From Spirosoma sp. (lineage in GTDB: Bacteria > Bacteroidota > Bacteroidia > Cytophagales > Spirosomataceae), in NCBI GenBank assembly GCA_025351545.1, contig JANXVQ010000195.1, forward strand, positions 1 to 21,307: DNA of 21,307 nt, read 5' to 3'. Positions 17,735 through 21,307 of the stretch are shown here, in pieces; the first letter of the stretch is position 1, and each line of letters begins with the position of its first letter. The translations under genes were made by a program, and so were the position numbers. A model generated the notes under the pieces. That model did not search any database and was not told the DNA's origin. It was given only the letters and a program-made list of their open reading frames with translations.

Positions 17735-17761
17735 CGGTAGGCATATTGATTTTTCGGTAGG
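17735..17761 (+). repeat. Tandem CGGTAGG direct repeat
   Basis: CGGTAGG at 17735-17741 and again at 17755-17761, 20 bases start to start (about two helical turns), roughly 120-147 bp before ATG 17882. The spacing suits two copies of a regulator on one DNA face, but seven-base repeats can arise by chance. Confidence 0.25.
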
Positions 17762-17881
17762 TAGTCTTTTGGTAATTCATCGAGCCTTTTCGTCACGCAT
17801 GTAAGCATAGGATGTGTGTGAAAAAGCGTAAACTTTTTGGCTTGACCGAAGTTATCCTATAAAACTAGTCGACTCAACGTC

Positions 17882-18388
17882 ATGGAAGAAGAAAAGAATG
17901 TAAAGCACGATAGCGCATACATAGCAGGTCGCACAGAAGGTCCATTTGGGTCTGACGATACAGACGTAGATCGGCCAATGGAGGATAATAAAAATCAGTA
18001 CGAGCAGGAAAATTCTGCCAATGGTCTTGATAGTCAACAGGTTCGTGGTGGCCAGGATGGCCGTAATGAGCGCGGCATAGGCAGTACAGATATGGATAGT
18101 AAGAACGGTGTCCTGCGAATGGGAGACACCACAAATAGTACCATGGAAGTAACCCAGGAAGGATTGGAAGCCGCCGTTGCCGACGGTAAGAAAACGAACA
18201 CCGCTATGGTGGATGTGACTACGCAAGGCCCTGACGACTATGGTTCCACTGATCAAGTGCCGGTGCCAAAAGCGCAGGAAGCGGCTAAAAAACAAAATGA
18301 TAATCAGACTCTGGATAAGGAACAGGAAGAACGAGAGAGTGACGTAGCCGAAACGGGTACAGACCTTAATAATAAACCCACTTACTAA
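17882..18388 (+). CDS. Hypothetical acidic, probably disordered hydrophilic protein
   Basis: 168 aa; I do not recognise a family. About 37 Asp/Glu against about 18 Lys/Arg, 16 Gly (about 9.5 percent), many Asn, Gln, Ser and Thr, no Cys or Trp, no signal peptide or membrane segment. It begins MEEEKNVKHDSAYIAGRTEGPFG. The only stretch with helix character is around TMEVTQEGLEAAVADGKK (near 85-105). The composition fits a disordered, hydrophilin-like protein: glycine is above the usual 6 percent cutoff, but hydrophilicity was not computed. A stress-protective or scaffold role is a guess. The next gene encodes a second acidic protein, and both have similar leaders. An antisense ORF (17852-18295) is hydrophobic and is judged a shadow. 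Confidence 0.65.
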   Translation: MEEEKNVKHDSAYIAGRTEGPFGSDDTDVDRPMEDNKNQYEQENSANGLDSQQVRGGQDGRNERGIGSTDMDSKNGVLRMGDTTNSTMEVTQEGLEAAVADGKKTNTAMVDVTTQGPDDYGSTDQVPVPKAQEAAKKQNDNQTLDKEQEERESDVAETGTDLNNKPTY

Positions 18389-18449
18389 TTACCATTTACT
18401 TGTCTGGTAGAAGCTTTTCTTAAATCACAACACTATAAAAATCAACGTT

Positions 18450-18836
18450 ATGAGTGTAAGTAGCAATTCCCGCAAAGAAAGCACTGAGTCATTTGCGGCT
18501 CAGGCAATGCGCAGCACAATGGGTACTCCCCCAGCGTTAGCGCAGTTGAATGATAAGAATCTGGATAACGAATTGCCATCGCGCGTGGCCGGTAGCAATG
18601 ATACTGATGTGCCGGGCGATGTAGCTGAAGCAGAGGCTACAGTGGCCGAAGCTGATGACGCCAAAGGAATCAGCAGTGAAGACATTGAAGAGTCGAAACG
18701 GGCATCCTGGGGCCAGCCACCCGTATCTGAAGACGCTGATAAAATCGCCGATGCAGATTGGAACCCGAGTACTAGCGAAGAAACGATTCCAGTCACTCGT
18801 GTGAATGAGCCAGATCGAACCTTAGGAAATGCTTAA
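18450..18836 (+). CDS. Hypothetical acidic, probably disordered protein (partner of the preceding gene)
   Basis: 128 aa, family not recognised. About 26 acidic against 11 basic residues, rich in Ala, Ser, Asp and Glu, with alanine/acid runs (VAEAEATVAEADDAKG near 58-73, SEDADKIADADWNP near 92-105). Two Trp, no Cys, no signal peptide, no membrane helix. It starts MSVSSNSRKESTESFAAQ. Both this protein and its upstream neighbour carry S-[D/N]-DTDV, the only shared motif I see; it is too short to prove homology. It lies 61 bp after the upstream gene and before a terminator at 18863, so the two may form one transcription unit. Function unknown. Confidence 0.65.
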   Translation: MSVSSNSRKESTESFAAQAMRSTMGTPPALAQLNDKNLDNELPSRVAGSNDTDVPGDVAEAEATVAEADDAKGISSEDIEESKRASWGQPPVSEDADKIADADWNPSTSEETIPVTRVNEPDRTLGNA

Positions 18837-18862
18837 GAGGTATAGCTTATCTAGTTGATTAC

Positions 18863-18903
18863 AAACCTATAAGGTCTCTAAAACCTTATAGGTTTTCTTT
18901 TTT
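18863..18903. terminator. Hairpin terminator between the acidic-protein pair and meaB
   Basis: AAACCTATAAGGT (18863-18875) pairs perfectly with ACCTTATAGGTTT (18883-18895) around a 7-base loop and is followed on the plus strand by TCTTTTTT. It lies 26 bases after the second acidic-protein gene. The flanking A/T bases also allow use by the convergent meaB transcript. Confidence 0.85.
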
Positions 18904-18944
18904 AGGCATCAAAATAATTGACTTTTCGTCTACAGTAACTCCCT

Positions 18945-19919
18945 TTATTGACGCAAGAGCAATTCTACGGCTGGGACGGGGAGCAGCATTCCTGTCCGAA
19001 CTTGTTCTTCGATTGTCGCGAGTCGACTACGCATATCCGGCTGATTATAAAAACGACTCTCAAGCCGTTGCCGTACCAGCGACCGGAACCAGGTTAGTTG
19101 CTGTTCCTGACGGTGGTGAGTGCGATAGCCGTTTTGAATGGTCAGTTGCTGATGATCCCGGATAGTTTGCCAAATTTCTTTCACACCGGCGCCCGTCACA
19201 GCTGAACACGTAAGTACAGGTGGAAACCAGCCCGTGCCGGTGGGCGGGAAAAGATGTAGTGCATTTTGATATTCGATTCGGGCACGGTTGGCGGGAGACA
19301 GGTTATCCCCATCGGCTTTCGTAATCGCCAGCGCATCGGCCAGTTCCATAATACCCCGTTTCATCCCCTGCAATTCGTCGCCTGCACCGGCCAGCATGAG
19401 CAACAAAAAGAAATCCACCATACCATGTACAACGGTTTCTGACTGGCCTACGCCAACGGTTTCAATCAGCAGAACATCAAATCCGGCGGCCTCACAAAGA
19501 AGCATTGTCTCGCGCGTGCGGTGAGCCACTCCACCGAGCGAATCACCCGCAGGGGAGGGGCGAATGTAGGCGCTGGTGTTCATCGAAAGCGTTTCCATGC
19601 GGGTTTTGTCGCCCAGCAAACTACCGCCCGAACGCTGACTGGTTGGATCAACCGTGAGCACAGCCAGCCGGTGGCCGAGATCGGTTAAATACGTACCGAA
19701 TGATTCGATAAACGTGCTTTTGCCCACACCCGGAACACCCGTGACCCCTATCCTGGTCGAGTTACCTGTTTTGGATAAAATGGCTCCCAATACCTGCTGC
19801 GCCAATGCCTGATCGTCGGGCCGTCGGCTTTCAACGAGCGTAATGGCCCGGCTAAGCACCAGTCGGTCACCAGCGAGGATACCATTGATGTACTGGTTAG
19901 CGGAAAGTCGGGTTTGCAT
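18945..19919 (-). CDS. meaB: MeaB/ArgK-family G3E P-loop GTPase (methylmalonyl-CoA mutase chaperone)
   Basis: 324 aa, the usual length. Walker A GVPGVGKS at 61-68; the Switch-type DPTSQRSGGSLLGDKTRM block at 91-108; the RPSPAGDSLGGVA block, characteristic of MeaB, near 120-132; ETVGVGQSE at 153-161. The base-recognition motif is TKAD at 200-203 rather than NKxD. The C-terminal helical dimerisation arm is present to residue 324. MeaB proteins load and protect the adenosylcobalamin cofactor of methylmalonyl-CoA mutase by GTP hydrolysis. No mutase gene lies in the window. It is last in an apparent queA-ispD-meaB run, 17 bp after ispD. Confidence 0.93.
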   Translation of the reverse strand: MQTRLSANQYINGILAGDRLVLSRAITLVESRRPDDQALAQQVLGAILSKTGNSTRIGVTGVPGVGKSTFIESFGTYLTDLGHRLAVLTVDPTSQRSGGSLLGDKTRMETLSMNTSAYIRPSPAGDSLGGVAHRTRETMLLCEAAGFDVLLIETVGVGQSETVVHGMVDFFLLLMLAGAGDELQGMKRGIMELADALAITKADGDNLSPANRARIEYQNALHLFPPTGTGWFPPVLTCSAVTGAGVKEIWQTIRDHQQLTIQNGYRTHHRQEQQLTWFRSLVRQRLESRFYNQPDMRSRLATIEEQVRTGMLLPVPAVELLLRQ

Positions 19920-19936
19920 TTGTTGGAACAGTTCAG

Positions 19937-20650
19937 CTATTTTAAATCCTCCGGCGTGGTAATTTTTATGTTTTCGTATGACCCATCAATTAACGTAATC
20001 GGAAAGCCAGCATATTCCATCACACTGGCGCAATCCGTAAAAAATGGCTGCTCTTCGGATTGAAACGCCTGCCGAAATAAGTCCAGCCGAAAGGTCTGGG
20101 GTGTTTGCACCAAGCGATACCGGCTGCGATCAACGGCCTGGCTACTTCCATCGGCTGCAACCACGCGCACGGAATCTTTCACAGGTACGCAAGCCACCGC
20201 TGAGCCGGTGCGGGCGGCAGTTTCAAAACTATTCCGGATAATGTCCGATGAAACAAAAGGGCGAACACCATCATGGACGGCTACTAACCCAGTTTGAGCC
20301 TGAATTGAATTCAGACCGTTTCGCACCGATTGAAAGCGTGTATTTCCGCCGTTAATCAATTGAATATCAGGGTAGAAGTTGTGTTCGTTGCAAAGGTTTT
20401 CCCAGGTCAGCAGATCGCGGTCGGGTAGAACCAGAATAATCTGAATAGAAACTGGTTGCGTTTGTGAGGTCACAGACAGCGGAAGCTGAACCGTCAAAAA
20501 CCGCTCAACCGTATGTTGAAGAATGGGTTTACCGTTGAGAAGAAGAAATTGCTTCGGCACATCAGAATTCATTCGGCTGCCACTGCCCCCGGCAACAATT
20601 ATAGCAAAGTTAGTTGTTACGGGGCCAGACGGTCGATAATCAGTAGTCAT
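19937..20650 (-). CDS. ispD: 2-C-methyl-D-erythritol 4-phosphate cytidylyltransferase
   Basis: 237 aa from ATG 20650; an in-frame TTG at 20674 lies inside a hairpin and is not favoured. It joins CTP and methylerythritol 4-phosphate, the third step of the MEP isoprenoid pathway. Motifs: AIIVAGGSGSRM with R26, PKQF with K33 (aligned to the catalytic Arg20/Lys27 of the E. coli enzyme), VHDGVRPFV, PVKDSVRVV, QTPQTFRLDLFRQAF, TDCASVMEYAG and C-terminal ENIKITTPEDL with K229. About 14 residues precede the first strand, slightly longer than usual. It follows queA by 62 bp, including a hairpin with seven Us ending directly at the ATG. meaB follows after 17 bp. Confidence 0.94.
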   Translation of the reverse strand: MTTDYRPSGPVTTNFAIIVAGGSGSRMNSDVPKQFLLLNGKPILQHTVERFLTVQLPLSVTSQTQPVSIQIILVLPDRDLLTWENLCNEHNFYPDIQLINGGNTRFQSVRNGLNSIQAQTGLVAVHDGVRPFVSSDIIRNSFETAARTGSAVACVPVKDSVRVVAADGSSQAVDRSRYRLVQTPQTFRLDLFRQAFQSEEQPFFTDCASVMEYAGFPITLIDGSYENIKITTPEDLK

Positions 20651-20672
20651 AAAAAAAGGGGCACAAGGCCCC
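20651..20672 (-). terminator. Terminator-like hairpin abutting the ispD start codon
   Basis: On the minus strand GGGGC-CTTGT-GCCCC is followed by seven Ts and then the ispD ATG. Arms are at 20668-20672 and 20658-20662, T-tract 20651-20657. It would end the queA transcript 40 bases after its stop, or attenuate read-through into ispD. The stem is only 5 bp but all G-C. Confidence 0.6.
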
Positions 20673-20679
20673 AAAAATA
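20672..20679 (-). promoter_or_regulatory. Possible -7 promoter element for ispD
   Basis: On the minus strand TATTTTTG fits TAnnTTTG exactly and overlaps the first base of the hairpin. Initiation about 7 bases downstream would fall inside the hairpin, so an ispD transcript made here could not form the terminator. No TTG is found at the -33 position, which weakens the call. Confidence 0.25.
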
Positions 20680-20712
20680 CTAAATGACTGATGACTATTA
20701 AGACCGATCCGT

Positions 20713-21307
20713 TTAAATAATCAGCATGGCATCGCCGTAACTGAAGAAACGATATTTTTCCTTAATAGCTATTTGATAAGCTTCCTTGATGAGTTCATGA
20801 CCACCAAAGGCGCTGGTCATCATAATGAGGATAGACTCAGGTAAATGCAAACTCGTTAGCAATGAGTTGGCAATTTTGAATTCGTAAGGTGGAAAAATGA
20901 ATTTGTCTGTCCAACCTTCAACTGGCTTCAACCGGCTGTTTGCCGACACCGACGATTCCAGTGCTTTGAGTGAGGTAGTACCAACGGCACATACGCGTCT
21001 ACCCGCATCGAGGGCCGTATTTACGATCTTCGACGAATCTTCGGGAATACGATAGTTTTCGGAATCCGTTTTATGTTTGGTGAGATCTTCAACATCTACC
21101 TGACGGAAGGTGCCCAAGCCAACATGCAACGTAACAGGAGCAAAATGGATGCCTTTAATTTCCATTCGCTTCATCATGGCACGGGTAAAGTGCAGTCCGG
21201 CAGTTGGTGCTGCTACGGCGCCAACGTGTTGTGCAAAAACCGTTTGGTAATTGTCACGGTCAGCGTCTTCGGCCTCCCGGTTCATTTCGCGCGGAATGGG
21301 TGTTTCG
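20713..21307 (-). CDS. queA: S-adenosylmethionine:tRNA ribosyltransferase-isomerase, partial (5' end off the window)
   Basis: The C-terminal part, 198 residues including sequence before the Met at 21285, because the frame stays open to the right edge ([14 protein letters not shown]). QueA transfers the ribosyl part of S-adenosylmethionine to preQ1 in tRNA, making epoxyqueuosine. Seen here: [26 protein letters not shown], the central signature of the family; [10 protein letters not shown]; the [13 protein letters not shown] block; [39 protein letters not shown]; and [33 protein letters not shown] at the C-terminus. The family C-terminus is complete, so only the 5' part is missing. It is first in the visible queA-ispD-meaB run. 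Confidence 0.93.
   Translation of the reverse strand, partial: [197 protein letters not shown]

Larger units (their letters stand above)
17458..17881. other. Gene-free region upstream of the acidic-protein pair
   Basis: 424 bases with no supportable ORF. It contains a hairpin (17501-17529) whose T-tract is on the minus strand, a small AAGAC/GTCTT hairpin at 17602-17618, and a direct repeat CGGTAGG at 17735-17741 and 17755-17761, exactly 20 bases apart. I found no TAnnTTTG promoter on either strand, so the promoter of the gene at 17882 is unidentified. Confidence 0.5.

Noticed and set aside
17852..18295. 147-codon minus-strand ORF encoding a very hydrophobic, membrane-like protein opposite the first acidic-protein gene
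   Set aside because: It is the antisense reading of an acidic, polar gene, and such complements are naturally hydrophobic. The plus-strand neighbour encodes a protein of the same character, which favours the plus frame. No promoter was seen on the minus strand.
18500..18796. 98-codon minus-strand ORF opposite the second acidic-protein gene
   Set aside because: Low-complexity Ser/Ala reading with no recognisable features, fully inside the better supported plus-strand gene.
1..21307. tRNA, rRNA, CRISPR array, insertion sequence or phage remnants
   Set aside because: No repeat-spacer pattern, transposase or integrase motif, or tRNA-like cloverleaf was noticed on either strand.

Overview
The window looks like a Bacteroidota chromosome, most likely a Cytophagales member close to Spirosoma. 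This is an inference from content: two SusC/SusD outer-membrane pairs, Bacteroidota-type lipoprotein signals (one with a CLKDDE surface-export motif), a match to the Bacteroidota promoter consensus (TTG-N18-TAnnTTTG), few Shine-Dalgarno-like sites, and bidirectional hairpin terminators between convergent genes. No rRNA, tRNA, CRISPR array, insertion sequence or phage gene was seen.

Layout. (1) 1-2156, minus: 5' portion (718 codons) of an RND/MMPL-type membrane exporter running off the left edge. (2) 2526-6512, plus: a cytoplasmic carbohydrate pair, a GT4-type glycosyltransferase fused to a C-terminal helical (probably alpha/alpha-barrel) region, followed by a GH130 glycoside phosphorylase/hydrolase. 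It ends in a perfect 28-bp inverted repeat shared with the convergent operon. (3) 6580-11951, minus: operon SusC, SusD, small DUF1735 lipoprotein. (4) 11952-12579: very AT-rich divergent control region with a promoter, a 9+9 bp palindrome and a repeated 10-bp palindrome. (5) 12580-17389, plus: a second, paralogous SusC-SusD pair ending in a long terminator. (6) 17458-17881: gene-free stretch with a hairpin facing the minus strand and a tandem CGGTAGG repeat. (7) 17882-18836, plus: two small, strongly acidic, probably disordered proteins of unknown function. (8) 18945-21307, minus: housekeeping genes queA (partial), ispD and meaB, with a terminator-like hairpin directly against the ispD start.

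How the parts work together. The two SusCD pairs should each form a TonB-dependent uptake complex. Neither has a linked extracellular hydrolase, sensor or sigma/anti-sigma pair, so their substrates cannot be read from the window and they are not complete polysaccharide utilisation loci. The GT4-GH130 pair probably makes and/or phosphorolyses an intracellular glycan or glycoside, with mannose as the likely sugar by GH130 family knowledge. The parts least explained by known families are the acidic protein pair, the variant GT4 active site with its fused domain, and the palindromes in the divergent SusC control region.
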